Positions 1 to 6,107 of a DNA stretch of 6,110 nt are shown here, one piece after another; within the stretch, counting starts at the first letter, position 1, and every line of letters begins with the position of its first letter. The stretch lies in NCBI GenBank assembly GCA_016219165.1, contig JACRCB010000017.1, positions 1 to 6,110 of the forward strand. Direction: 5' to 3'. Source of the stretch: Deltaproteobacteria bacterium (lineage in GTDB: Bacteria > Desulfobacterota > GWC2-55-46 > DRQE01). The notes under the pieces were generated by a model. The model made no database searches and was not told the DNA's origin. It was given only the letters and a program-made list of their open reading frames with translations. Position numbers and translations under genes: made by a program.

Positions 1-1
1 G

Positions 2-817
2 AGGGTGCCGTTGGCCGTGGGCATGCTCAAGGAGGCCACGGTAAGGACAATAAGTTTTACGGACTATACCGTTGCGGTAATCCCGCTTGTAGTTATCATG
101 CTTGTTTTCGGGTTCTTTGTGATTAAAAGTGTTTTTCCGGTGGATATAGAAAGTGTAGAAAAGGCGCATGACGCGCTCCATAAACGCATACGCGCCATGG
201 GAAAGACGGGCTACGGCGAGTATGCCGTGGGGATTATACTGCTGCTTACGTTTGCGGCATGGGTGGCGTTTGGAAGGACCATGGGGCTTGCAACGATAGC
301 GCTCACCTCGGTTGTGTTCCTCTTTGTCTTGAGGCTCGTAAGGTGGAAGGACATAGAAGAGGAGGTCAACTGGGGGATAATACTCATGTACGGGGGCGCT
401 ATAATAATGGGGACGGCGCTGGAGCGGAGCGGGGCCGCGCAGTGGCTCGCGCAAAAGACCATAGGACACTGGGTCGTAAACCCGTGGACCGCGGTTGCGC
501 TATTCTCGCTCGTTTCGCTTTTGCTTACCGAGGGGATGAGCAACGCCGCTGTCATAGCGATTATGCTTCCCGTGGCCATAGGGTTCAGCCACAGGTTCTC
601 AATGGACCCCTCGGTCATGACGTATGCGATAGCCATCCCGGCCGGGCTTGCCTTTTGTCTTCCGATGGCAACCCCGGCCAACGCGATAGCCGTGTCATCG
701 AGCTATATAAGCGTCAAGGACATGGCAAAGGCCGGCACTGTCATGGCCGCGGTTTCATGGGCGGCATTCATCCTCGTTGCGTGGCTTTATTGGCCGCTCA
801 TAGGGATTAAATATTGA
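2..817 (+). CDS. SLC13/DASS family anion (probably sulfate) transporter, 5'-truncated
   Basis: This is the C-terminal part of a sodium-coupled anion symporter of the inner membrane. The reading frame is open to the window edge (codon AGG at 2-4), so the GTG at 5 is probably internal; full family members run about 450-600 aa and about 271 codons are present. Numbered from that GTG, hydrophobic segments lie near 22-42, 73-90, 95-110, 122-137, 160-175, 180-194, 205-220 and 245-265. Family hallmarks are VNWGIILMYGGA (121-132), the second substrate-loop motif TEGMSNAA (175-182) and LPMATPANAIA followed by YISVKDMAKAG (219-244). The usual SNT triplet reads SNA. Family membership is clear. Sulfate as substrate is inferred from cysH and sat downstream; a dicarboxylate is the alternative. 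The next gene starts 14 nt after the stop, so co-transcription is likely. Confidence 0.9.
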   Translation, partial: RVPLAVGMLKEATVRTISFTDYTVAVIPLVVIMLVFGFFVIKSVFPVDIESVEKAHDALHKRIRAMGKTGYGEYAVGIILLLTFAAWVAFGRTMGLATIALTSVVFLFVLRLVRWKDIEEEVNWGIILMYGGAIIMGTALERSGAAQWLAQKTIGHWVVNPWTAVALFSLVSLLLTEGMSNAAVIAIMLPVAIGFSHRFSMDPSVMTYAIAIPAGLAFCLPMATPANAIAVSSSYISVKDMAKAGTVMAAVSWAAFILVAWLYWPLIGIKY

Positions 818-831
818 GGGGTGTTTAAGAG

Positions 832-1299
832 GTGAAGAACATACTGCTTGTGCTTCCTTCAACCGGCGCGTCTTCGAGGGCGACGGAGTATGCGGTCAAG
901 ACCGCAAAGAAAGAATCCGCCACCCTCTTCGCCCTCTATATACTCGAGACAGAGCCCACAAAGGAAGTTCTCGAGAGGTTCATGGACATAGGGTTTGTAG
1001 GGGATAAGCCCATGGAGGAACTTTCCGAGGCGATGATGAAGGAATACCGGCAGAGGGGCTATGAGGCGCTCGGGGAGGTTCAGATAAAGGCCATGGAAGA
1101 GGCCGTCCCGTTCGAGCCGCTTCTGGAGACGGGAGAGAGGCTCCCATTGACGCTCGATGTCATAAAAAGGAACGATATCGGACTCGCTATTGTCGTGCGG
1201 AAGAAGGCGCGGGCGATTGCGAGGTATCTTACGGGGTCGCGTCTCGATGAACTCAAGGAAGAGGCGCCGTGTAAGGTGGAAATACTCGACGAAGACTAA
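832..1299 (+). CDS. Universal stress protein (UspA)-like protein, probably not ATP-binding
   Basis: A 155-aa cytoplasmic protein with the Usp alpha/beta fold pattern: strand MKNILLVLPS, helix SSRATEYAVKTAKK, strand ATLFALYIL, a long central helix, strand GLAIVVRK, and a C-terminal TGSRLDELKEEAPCKVEIL (133-151) that matches the usual GS...APCPVLVV ending. Of the G-2x-G-9x-G-S/T nucleotide loop, only G134-S135 remain; V121 and K124 stand where the first two glycines belong. The early Asp of ATP-binding members also appears to be replaced (P9). The start is GTG, about 11 nt after a GAGGGG Shine-Dalgarno at 816-820. Flanked closely by the transporter (14 nt) and cysH (20 nt), it probably belongs to their transcript. 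A role in sulfate uptake or stress sensing is only a guess from position. Family assignment is good; function is unknown. Confidence 0.82.
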   Translation: MKNILLVLPSTGASSRATEYAVKTAKKESATLFALYILETEPTKEVLERFMDIGFVGDKPMEELSEAMMKEYRQRGYEALGEVQIKAMEEAVPFEPLLETGERLPLTLDVIKRNDIGLAIVVRKKARAIARYLTGSRLDELKEEAPCKVEILDED

Positions 1300-1319
1300 A
1301 CAAAGGAGGAGGTAGCGTA

Positions 1320-2012
1320 ATGAAGGTGTGGACGGAATCGGAACTCGAGAAGATAAGTAAAAGTTTGGAGGGCAAGGACCCGAAGGAGGCCATAAAATGG
1401 GCGCTCGACAACTTCCAACCGGACGTTTCGCTTGCCTGCAGTTTCGGGGCGGAGGACGTGGCGCTGGTCGATATGCTCGTTAAGGTAAACCCGAAGGCGA
1501 GGATATTTTATCTCGATACAGGCCTTCTTTTCAAAGAGACCTATGAATTGATAGACAGGGTCGCTGAAAAATACGGGATAAAACCCGAGAAGTACTCCTC
1601 GGCTATTTCCGTCAAGGACATGGAAAGGGAATACGGCCCGAAACTCTGGGAGGCAAATCCGGACCGGTGCTGCGGGATAAGGAAGGTGGTTCCGCTGGAG
1701 GATGCGCTTAAAGGGTTGAAGGCATGGATAACAGGCATAAGAAGGGACCAGGCCCCGACGAGGGCTAACGCCCCGGTTGTGGGGTGGGACGCCAAGTTCA
1801 ATCTCGTCAAGATTAACCCGCTTGTTACATGGACATGGGAGGATGTGTGGGGATACATACGCAAAAACGGCGTCCCCTACAACGTCCTGCACGACAAGGA
1901 CTATCCGAGCATAGGCTGCGAGCCGTGCACCAAGGCCGTGAAACCCGGGGAAGACCCGAGGGCGGGCAGGTGGGCCGGAAAGGGCAAGACCGAGTGCGGC
2001 CTGCATAAATAA
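1320..2012 (+). CDS. cysH: Assimilatory adenylyl-sulfate (APS) reductase, 4Fe-4S type
   Basis: A cytoplasmic enzyme that reduces adenylyl sulfate to sulfite and AMP with thioredoxin or a similar thiol donor. The 230-aa protein has the PAPS-reductase/N-type ATP pyrophosphatase fold: the P-loop-like SLACSFGAEDV (37-47), LDTGLLF (65-71), the nucleotide-site ITGIRRDQAPTRA (137-149) and a C-terminal ECGLH with catalytic C226. The pairs C117-C118 and C200/C203 (CCGIRK and CEPC) are the [4Fe-4S] ligands. In this family they mark APS reductases; PAPS-specific enzymes lack them. Use of APS is therefore expected (EC 1.8.4.10), which fits sat downstream and no visible APS kinase. The length is normal. 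ATG start with an excellent AGGAGGAGG at 1304-1312, 7 nt upstream. Single-gene dissimilatory AprA is excluded by size and fold. Confidence 0.95.
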   Translation: MKVWTESELEKISKSLEGKDPKEAIKWALDNFQPDVSLACSFGAEDVALVDMLVKVNPKARIFYLDTGLLFKETYELIDRVAEKYGIKPEKYSSAISVKDMEREYGPKLWEANPDRCCGIRKVVPLEDALKGLKAWITGIRRDQAPTRANAPVVGWDAKFNLVKINPLVTWTWEDVWGYIRKNGVPYNVLHDKDYPSIGCEPCTKAVKPGEDPRAGRWAGKGKTECGLHK

Positions 2013-2021
2013 GGCCGCCCG

Positions 2022-2091
2022 GCCCAGCACCACTTTGGACACGTTGGCTCTGGATATTGGAGAGATGGTGCTGTCCAAAGTGGTGCTGGGC
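2022..2091. repeat. Perfect 20-bp inverted repeat with 30-nt loop between cysH and sat
   Basis: Arms 2022-2041 and 2072-2091 are exact reverse complements (20 of 20) separated by 30 nt. The left arm begins GCCCAGCACC and the right arm ends GGTGCTGGGC. It starts 10 nt after the cysH stop. No T-run follows on either strand, so it is not a standard intrinsic terminator. The octamer TGGTGCTG also occurs at 2066-2073 as well as in the right arm (2081-2088), giving the left arm a second possible partner. It could be a dispersed palindromic repeat, an mRNA-stabilising or processing hairpin that sets the cysH:sat ratio, or a protein-binding site. The structure is directly seen; the role is not known. 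Confidence 0.9.
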
Positions 2092-2158
2092 ACCCCGTAC
2101 CCCCGGGGCGTTACGCATATTGCAATCTTACATAAAAAAACTCTTGGAGGTATAAAAG

Positions 2159-3319
2159 GTGTCAGGACTAATCGAACCGCATGGCGGAAAACTCGTAACG
2201 AGGGTCCTTGAAGGCGAGGTACGGGACGAGGCCCTGAAGAAGGCGAGAAAGATAAAGAAGATAGTCCTTTCCGACAGGGAGGTCTCGGACCTCGAACTCA
2301 TAGCGATAGGGGGGTTCAGCCCTATCGAGGGTTTCATGACAAAGGACGACTACCACTCGACGATGGATACGATGAGCCTTAGAAACGGCCTTCCATGGAC
2401 CATACCTGTAACCCTCTCCGCCACGAAGGAAGAGGCAGGGAATCTAAAGGAAAATACCGACATAGCCCTCGTGGACGGAAAAAACACCATCCTCGGGATA
2501 CTCCACCTTGAGGAGGTCTACAGCCACGACAAGGAAAAAGAGGCCCTCGAGGTCTACGGCACAAAGGAAGACGCCCACCCCGGGGTTAAAAAGGTCTACG
2601 AGATGGGAGAGATGCTTCTGGGCGGGAAGGTCTCGGTCGTTAAAAGGCCCGAGCATGACGACTTTAAAGAGTACAGGCTCGACCCGAAAGATACGAGGGG
2701 CCTCTTCAAAGAAAAGGGCTGGAAGAGGGTTGTCGGTTTCCAGACCCGTAACCCCATACACCGCGCCCATGAGTACATACAGAAGTGCGCCCTCGAGGTC
2801 GTGGACGGGCTCATGATACATCCGCTCGTCGGGGAGACGAAAGAGGACGACATACCGGCCCCGATAAGGATGCGCTGTTATGAAACGCTCATCGAGAATT
2901 ACTACCCCAAGGACAGGGTATGCCTTGTTGTCTTCCCGGCGGCCATGAGATACGCGGGCCCCAGGGAGGCCGTATTCCATGCGCTCATACGGAAAAACTA
3001 CGGATGCACCCACTTTATCGTCGGCAGGGACCACGCCGGGGTGGGAAAATACTACGGGACATTCGATGCCCATTACATATTCGATGAGTTCGACCCCGCG
3101 GCCATAGGCATTACCCCGCTCTTTTTCGATTATACCTTCTATTGCAAAAAGTGTTCCGGGATGGCCTCTTACAAGAGTTGCCCCCACGACTCCTCCGAGC
3201 ATATAACGCTTTCCGGGACAAAGGTGAGGGAGATGCTGAAAGGAGGCAATACCCCGCCACCGGAGTTCTCAAGGCCGGAGGTGGCGGGTATCCTCGCCGA
3301 GGCGATGAAACAGAGGTGA
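2159..3319 (+). CDS. sat: Sulfate adenylyltransferase (ATP sulfurylase), single-subunit type
   Basis: A cytoplasmic enzyme that activates sulfate with ATP to APS plus pyrophosphate, the substrate for the cysH product. The 386-aa protein has the N-terminal LIEPHGGKLV (4-13) and PUA-like region with GGFSPIEGFM (51-60), then the catalytic domain: QTRNPIHRAHEY (195-206, the QxRNPxHxxH ATP site), GRDHAGVG (289-296) and MRYAGPREA (263-271). C329, C332 and C341 (CKKC...SCPH), with a nearby His, form the small zinc-ribbon site typical of bacterial and archaeal homomeric Sat. It has no C-terminal APS kinase domain and is unrelated to the CysD/CysN pair. GTG start with TTGGAGG ending at 2150, 8 nt upstream. 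The same enzyme family serves dissimilatory sulfate reducers; the cysH neighbour points to assimilation here. It follows cysH by 146 nt containing the inverted repeat. I see no convincing promoter in that gap, so readthrough from cysH is likely. Confidence 0.96.
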   Translation: MSGLIEPHGGKLVTRVLEGEVRDEALKKARKIKKIVLSDREVSDLELIAIGGFSPIEGFMTKDDYHSTMDTMSLRNGLPWTIPVTLSATKEEAGNLKENTDIALVDGKNTILGILHLEEVYSHDKEKEALEVYGTKEDAHPGVKKVYEMGEMLLGGKVSVVKRPEHDDFKEYRLDPKDTRGLFKEKGWKRVVGFQTRNPIHRAHEYIQKCALEVVDGLMIHPLVGETKEDDIPAPIRMRCYETLIENYYPKDRVCLVVFPAAMRYAGPREAVFHALIRKNYGCTHFIVGRDHAGVGKYYGTFDAHYIFDEFDPAAIGITPLFFDYTFYCKKCSGMASYKSCPHDSSEHITLSGTKVREMLKGGNTPPPEFSRPEVAGILAEAMKQR

Positions 3320-3357
3320 AGAACGCTGAATATCCTCGACGGGAACCCGCAAGAGCG

Positions 3358-3398
3358 AAGGCCGCCTGACCGGGAGGGTTCCCGTCAGGCGGCCTTTT
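3358..3398 (+). terminator. Intrinsic terminator after sat, shared with convergent rlmI
   Basis: A 13-bp perfect GC-rich stem pairs 3358-3370 with 3384-3396. The 13-nt loop can form a further GGGA/TCCC pair (3372-3375 with 3380-3383). The T-run TTTT (3395-3398) follows on the + strand, 39 nt after the sat stop. On the - strand the same hairpin is followed by only two T residues, so termination of the opposite gene would be weaker. The rlmI stop codon (3385-3387 on +) lies within the 3' arm. Confidence 0.85.
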
Positions 3399-4560
3399 GA
3401 AGGACAACAAACTTAAGGTAATGGGTCTCGGGCATGCCGAGAAGAATAGGATGGTCCCTTGCCTGAGAGCGGACATCGACCGTCCGGGCAACGCATCCCG
3501 CATCCCGTGCCGAGGACTTCAGTATCTCGGTAAACATCAGGGGGGAGATATTCTGCGAGCAGGAAGACGTAACGAGGTGCCCTCCCTCGTTCAATAACTT
3601 TAAACCCAGAAGGTTTATATCCTTATAGCCGCGCTGCGCTCCGGCCATTGCCTCTTTTGCCTTTACAAAGGATGGGGGGTCGAGTATAACGCAGTCAAAC
3701 CTCTCGCCCCGCTTCAATTTCTCCCTGAGTTGCCTGAAGGCGTCGCCCTTTTCGGCCTGTATCAAACTGTCGAAGGCATTAAGCCGTATATTCTCTTTAA
3801 GCCGCTCAAAGACCGTGCCCGAATCTTCCAGCGCTACTATCTCTTTCGCCCCGTACTTTGCGGAGTAAACCGAAAACCCCCCTGTGTAGGCAAAACAATC
3901 GAGAACCCTTCCTCCCCTGACATACGGGGCGATGGTCCTTCTATTTTCCGTCTGGTCGAGATAAAAGCCTGTCTTGTGGCCATCGAGAAGGTCTATTGAA
4001 AACTCAAGCCCGTCGAAGGCGGCGGCAACGTCTCGCCGGTTCCCGTGTATAAACCCCTTTACCTGAGGCAGCCCTTCTTTTTTTCTTGCGCCGGCATCGT
4101 TGCGCTCCACTATGGCCGAGGGGCTGAAAACCTCCATCAGTATGTTGACTATCTCTTCTTTGCGCCTCTCCATGCCGAGAGTTAAGGTTTGGATGGAGAG
4201 TATATCTTTGTATTTATCGATTATCAAACCCGGAACCCGGTCCCCTTCGCTCGATAGAACCCTGAAGGAATCGGAGGGCATCCATCCGAGCCGGAGGCGC
4301 CGTTGGAGGGCATCCGAAATCCTCTTCCTTAAAAAAGGACCGTCGACCGGCTCGTCCTTAAAGGTGAGGACCCGTACCGTTATCTTTGATTTGTCGTTTA
4401 TGTAGCCTCTGGCAACGAACCTGCCGGAGGCGTCTCTTACGGATACGACGGCGCCGTTTATGTAATGGCCGTCGATTGCCCTTATCTCGTTATCGAAGAC
4501 CCAGAGATGCCCGCAGGCCATCCGGTCGATGCACTTTTTCGATACCCTTATCGAAGTCAA
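3385..4560 (-). CDS. rlmI: Class I SAM-dependent rRNA methyltransferase, RlmI-like (23S m5C)
   Basis: Predicted 23S rRNA (cytosine-C5) methyltransferase; E. coli RlmI modifies C1962. The 391-aa protein matches the family length. An N-terminal PUA RNA-binding domain (about 1-75, with GHLWVFDNEI) leads to a linker region with the family motif GHKTGFYLDQTENR (194-207), then the Rossmann methyltransferase: motif I VLDCFAYTGGFS (219-230), acidic motif II ALED (243-246), motif IV VILDPPSF (291-298), motif VI TSSCS with the likely catalytic C334, and the ending RDHPILLGMPETHYLK (368-383). The start is TTG at 4560-4558, chosen because GGGAGG lies 8 nt upstream and the PUA domain needs these residues; the next internal Met (M14) would cut into it. 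The last codons overlap the terminator of sat. It is transcribed alone, convergent to the sulfur genes. The exact target base is inferred from homology only. Confidence 0.92.
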   Translation of the reverse strand: MTSIRVSKKCIDRMACGHLWVFDNEIRAIDGHYINGAVVSVRDASGRFVARGYINDKSKITVRVLTFKDEPVDGPFLRKRISDALQRRLRLGWMPSDSFRVLSSEGDRVPGLIIDKYKDILSIQTLTLGMERRKEEIVNILMEVFSPSAIVERNDAGARKKEGLPQVKGFIHGNRRDVAAAFDGLEFSIDLLDGHKTGFYLDQTENRRTIAPYVRGGRVLDCFAYTGGFSVYSAKYGAKEIVALEDSGTVFERLKENIRLNAFDSLIQAEKGDAFRQLREKLKRGERFDCVILDPPSFVKAKEAMAGAQRGYKDINLLGLKLLNEGGHLVTSSCSQNISPLMFTEILKSSARDAGCVARTVDVRSQARDHPILLGMPETHYLKFVVLQKAA

Positions 4561-4568
4561 TGTGTTCG

Positions 4569-4574
4569 CCTCCC
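4569..4574 (-). promoter_or_regulatory. Ribosome binding site that fixes the TTG start of rlmI
   Basis: GGGAGG on the - strand lies exactly 8 nt before the TTG at 4560-4558. It supports a TTG start for this gene over the later in-frame ATG. Confidence 0.75.
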
Positions 4575-4594
4575 GTGGAATTGCGGCAGGCCTT

Positions 4595-4603
4595 AGTTTA
4601 GCA
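4595..4603 (-). promoter_or_regulatory. Weak candidate extended -10 promoter element for rlmI
   Basis: On the - strand TGC followed by TAAACT resembles an extended -10 element (TGn plus 4 of 6 consensus bases). It would place the transcript start near 4588, about 28 nt before the TTG codon. No good -35 hexamer lies at the proper distance, so this is tentative. Confidence 0.25.
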
Positions 4604-4612
4604 CAGGCGGGC

Positions 4613-4653
4613 CCGGGTTGCCGTATCTTTCGGTTTAAACCCGGCTTAACCCG
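4613..4653. promoter_or_regulatory. Three AACCCG half-sites upstream of the 4655 promoter
   Basis: AACCCG occurs at 4638-4643 and 4648-4653, exactly one helical turn (10 bp) apart and abutting the -35 box. Its reverse complement CGGGTT lies at 4614-4619. The outer pair extends to CCGGGTT/AACCCGG (4613-4619 with 4638-4644). A 10-bp palindrome GGTTTAAACC sits at 4632-4641. The spacing on one face of the helix suits an activator or repressor site. No regulator is identifiable, and the short sites could be chance. Confidence 0.35.
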
Positions 4654-4654
4654 C

Positions 4655-4683
4655 TTGACAGCATCGGAAAATTGTTTTAATAT
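4655..4683 (+). promoter_or_regulatory. Sigma70-type promoter for the HAMP-pilin unit
   Basis: The -35 box is TTGACA (4655-4660), a perfect consensus. A 17-bp spacer leads to TAATAT (4678-4683), 4 of 6 to the -10 consensus. Initiation would fall near 4690, giving a leader of about 43 nt before the GTG at 4733. It is the best promoter in the window and points only rightward. Confidence 0.8.
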
Positions 4684-4732
4684 CTGGAGAAACCACCCTC
4701 ACGAGAAGGCCTCAGGGTAAAAGGAAACCGCT

Positions 4733-5338
4733 GTGAGCCACCCTCTTTTCCGCCGAAGAAAGAAGATTGTAAAGCCCGGTTACCAGATGAAGGTTGCGTT
4801 TTCCGCCGCAATCGCGCTCTTTTTGTATTCCCTCGTCCTGGGCTTCATCATCTTTTATCCTCTCTCCCAGGAACTCTATTCCGCCGCGACGGTCGAGGAT
4901 AAAATGAGGGTGTCGGAACTCATACTCGGCCTCCACAGAAGGGTCTGGCCCGCGGTATTTGCCGTATCGATACTCGTATATATCCATGCGATACTCGCCT
5001 CCCACAGGGTTGCCGGACCCGTCTACAGACTTGAAAAGGCGATGAAGGATTTTATGGCTGGAAAGTTCGGGGGACGGGTAAGGCTCCGGAAAAGCGACCA
5101 ATTTCAGGAGGTAGGGGAGGTTACGATCCGTCTCGCCGGTTATCTGGAAGAGGCAAAGAAGCGGGATGTAAAGTTGCATGCCGCCGTAAGGGAAACTCTT
5201 TCGAATGTCCATTCCGTCCTCAAAAAAACCGGGACCAACGACGAGGCCATGAAGGCCCTCTCCGGGCTCATAAAAGAACTGGATACCCTTCCCGATGCAT
5301 TCACGGACGTCTCCAGACCCGTGGATAAAGGCGTTTAA
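4733..5338 (+). CDS. Two-TM membrane protein with a HAMP domain and no output domain
   Basis: A 201-aa inner-membrane protein. A basic N-terminus (RRRKK, 7-11) precedes TM1 (about 20-43). A short periplasmic stretch (about 44-70) separates it from TM2 (about 71-89). A HAMP module follows (about 92-143), with the characteristic AGPVYRLEKAM at its start (94-104) and a DQFQEVGEV segment (122-130) entering its second helix. The tail (144-187) is charged and helical, likely coiled coil, and ends without kinase, cyclase or methyl-accepting domain. GTG start with AAGGA at 4721-4725, 7 nt upstream. It lies behind a strong promoter and 19 nt ahead of a pilin-like gene. HAMP domains normally relay signals across the membrane, so this could be a truncated receptor or an adaptor for a separate partner. 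It is not a recognised named gene, and a link to pilus function is inferred from position only. Confidence 0.8.
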   Translation: MSHPLFRRRKKIVKPGYQMKVAFSAAIALFLYSLVLGFIIFYPLSQELYSAATVEDKMRVSELILGLHRRVWPAVFAVSILVYIHAILASHRVAGPVYRLEKAMKDFMAGKFGGRVRLRKSDQFQEVGEVTIRLAGYLEEAKKRDVKLHAAVRETLSNVHSVLKKTGTNDEAMKALSGLIKELDTLPDAFTDVSRPVDKGV

Positions 5339-5357
5339 CAAACTCAAACATTAGAGA

Positions 5358-5882
5358 GTGTGTATGTTCCCTCCGGTCGAAGGCTTATTGTCTGATAAAG
5401 GCCCTCTGCGGGCGGGCCCCGCAAGGAACGGGAAGGGGTCTTCTCAAAAGGGGTTTACTTTAGTTGAGATGATGGCTGTCTTCGCCATCCTGGCGGTCAT
5501 TGCCGGTATAGCCATATTGGCCTATTTCAGATTCATACAGAAGGCGCGGGAGGCCGCCGTAGTGGGATTCCTGAGCAAGATCGCAACCGTTGAGGAGGCA
5601 TACGTGATAAACAACCCCGACGGCTCGTATACGGCTGATTTCGAAGAGCTCGGTTTTCCCCGGCAGAGCGTGGATGCAGACAGAAACATAGCCTACAACA
5701 ATGATTACAAGTTCGTCCTCTCCGCCGGCATGGATAGCGAGGAAAAGGGCTGGTGGAAGGTTATTGCCGCGCCGGTTGACGGGAGCGCCGATGTGCGATG
5801 GTTTTATGCCGACCAGACCGGGAAGATAAGATACGAGGTCGGCCATCCCCCGGGCGCGGACAGCCCGGTTGTCGGGTCATAA
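5358..5882 (+). CDS. Type IV pilin-like protein with class III prepilin signal
   Basis: A secreted or membrane-anchored pilin or pseudopilin. The prepilin peptidase site is KG|FTLVEMM, cleaved after G32, with N-methylated F33 and the conserved Glu5 (E37). A hydrophobic helix follows (about 38-56, AVFAILAVIAGIAILAYFR), then a globular domain with the pilin-like segment NPDGSYTADFEELGF. The mature protein would be about 142 aa and has no cysteines, so it lacks the C-terminal disulfide loop of many major pilins. Starts at GTG 5358 or ATG 5364 give an unusually long leader of 30-32 residues; the TTG at 5388, behind GAAGG, would give 22. It is co-oriented with the HAMP gene, 19 nt after its stop. 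No pilus assembly genes are in view. It could be a minor pilin, a PilA-like major pilin or a type II secretion pseudopilin. Confidence 0.87.
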   Translation: MCMFPPVEGLLSDKGPLRAGPARNGKGSSQKGFTLVEMMAVFAILAVIAGIAILAYFRFIQKAREAAVVGFLSKIATVEEAYVINNPDGSYTADFEELGFPRQSVDADRNIAYNNDYKFVLSAGMDSEEKGWWKVIAAPVDGSADVRWFYADQTGKIRYEVGHPPGADSPVVGS

Positions 5883-5913
5883 GCGTTAAGGAAGCTCTGA
5901 TTAAATGTTTTTT

Positions 5914-5946
5914 GGGGGAAACCTTTCTGTAGAAAGGTTCTCCCCC
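5914..5946 (+). terminator. Strong hairpin after the pilin gene, possible terminator (outer left hairpin)
   Basis: GGGGG (5914-5918) pairs with CCCCC (5942-5946). The stem continues through AAACCTTTC/GAAAGGTT with a one-base bulge (C5940) and a TGTA loop. The stem has about 15 pairs and lies 31 nt past the pilin stop. No T-run follows on the + strand (the next bases are AAACCCC), so it may block exonucleases rather than end transcription. Confidence 0.45.
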
Positions 5947-6077
5947 AAACCCCTTTCCAAAGACTTTCAGTTATAGGTGGCTGTCCCACCCGCTTATTTT
6001 TGTCAATAAATTCATATGGTTTTTCGGTTAGGGTGGGGCAGCCACCTATAGTAACTGAAAATTTTTGAAGAGAGTTT

Positions 6078-6107
6078 GAGAGAAACTTTTTATAAAAAGT
6101 TTCTCTC
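6078..6107. repeat. Perfect 14-bp hairpin, the mirror partner of the 5914 hairpin
   Basis: 6078-6091 and 6094-6107 are exact reverse complements with only AT between them, so a real loop would open at least one pair. Read on the - strand, it aligns to the 5914-5946 hairpin with substitutions that keep pairing. It forms the outer right end of the large inverted repeat. Confidence 0.85.

Noticed and set aside
259..810. 183-codon + strand frame inside the transporter gene
   Set aside because: It is an alternate frame of the SLC13 gene, Arg/Gly/His-rich, with no domain.
1296..2093. 265-codon open frame on the - strand antisense to cysH
   Set aside because: The + strand frame is an unmistakable APS reductase with all motifs; the antisense frame has no recognisable domain and runs into the inverted repeat.
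2092..2158. Possible promoter for sat in the AT-rich stretch after the inverted repeat
   Set aside because: No -35 and -10 pair with acceptable spacing could be found; only the GGAGG ribosome site is convincing.
2444..3202. 252-codon open frame on the - strand antisense to sat
   Set aside because: It is a by-product of codon bias in sat, whose + strand protein is fully conserved over this span.
3338..3398. Riboswitch or attenuator controlling a downstream gene
   Set aside because: The hairpin sits after sat with a convergent gene beyond, so there is no downstream co-oriented gene for it to regulate.
2022..6047. Idea that the cysH-sat inverted repeat and the inner part of the 3' repeat are one family
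   Set aside because: They share only a short CTGTCC stretch; arm sequence, length and spacing differ, so common origin is not supported.
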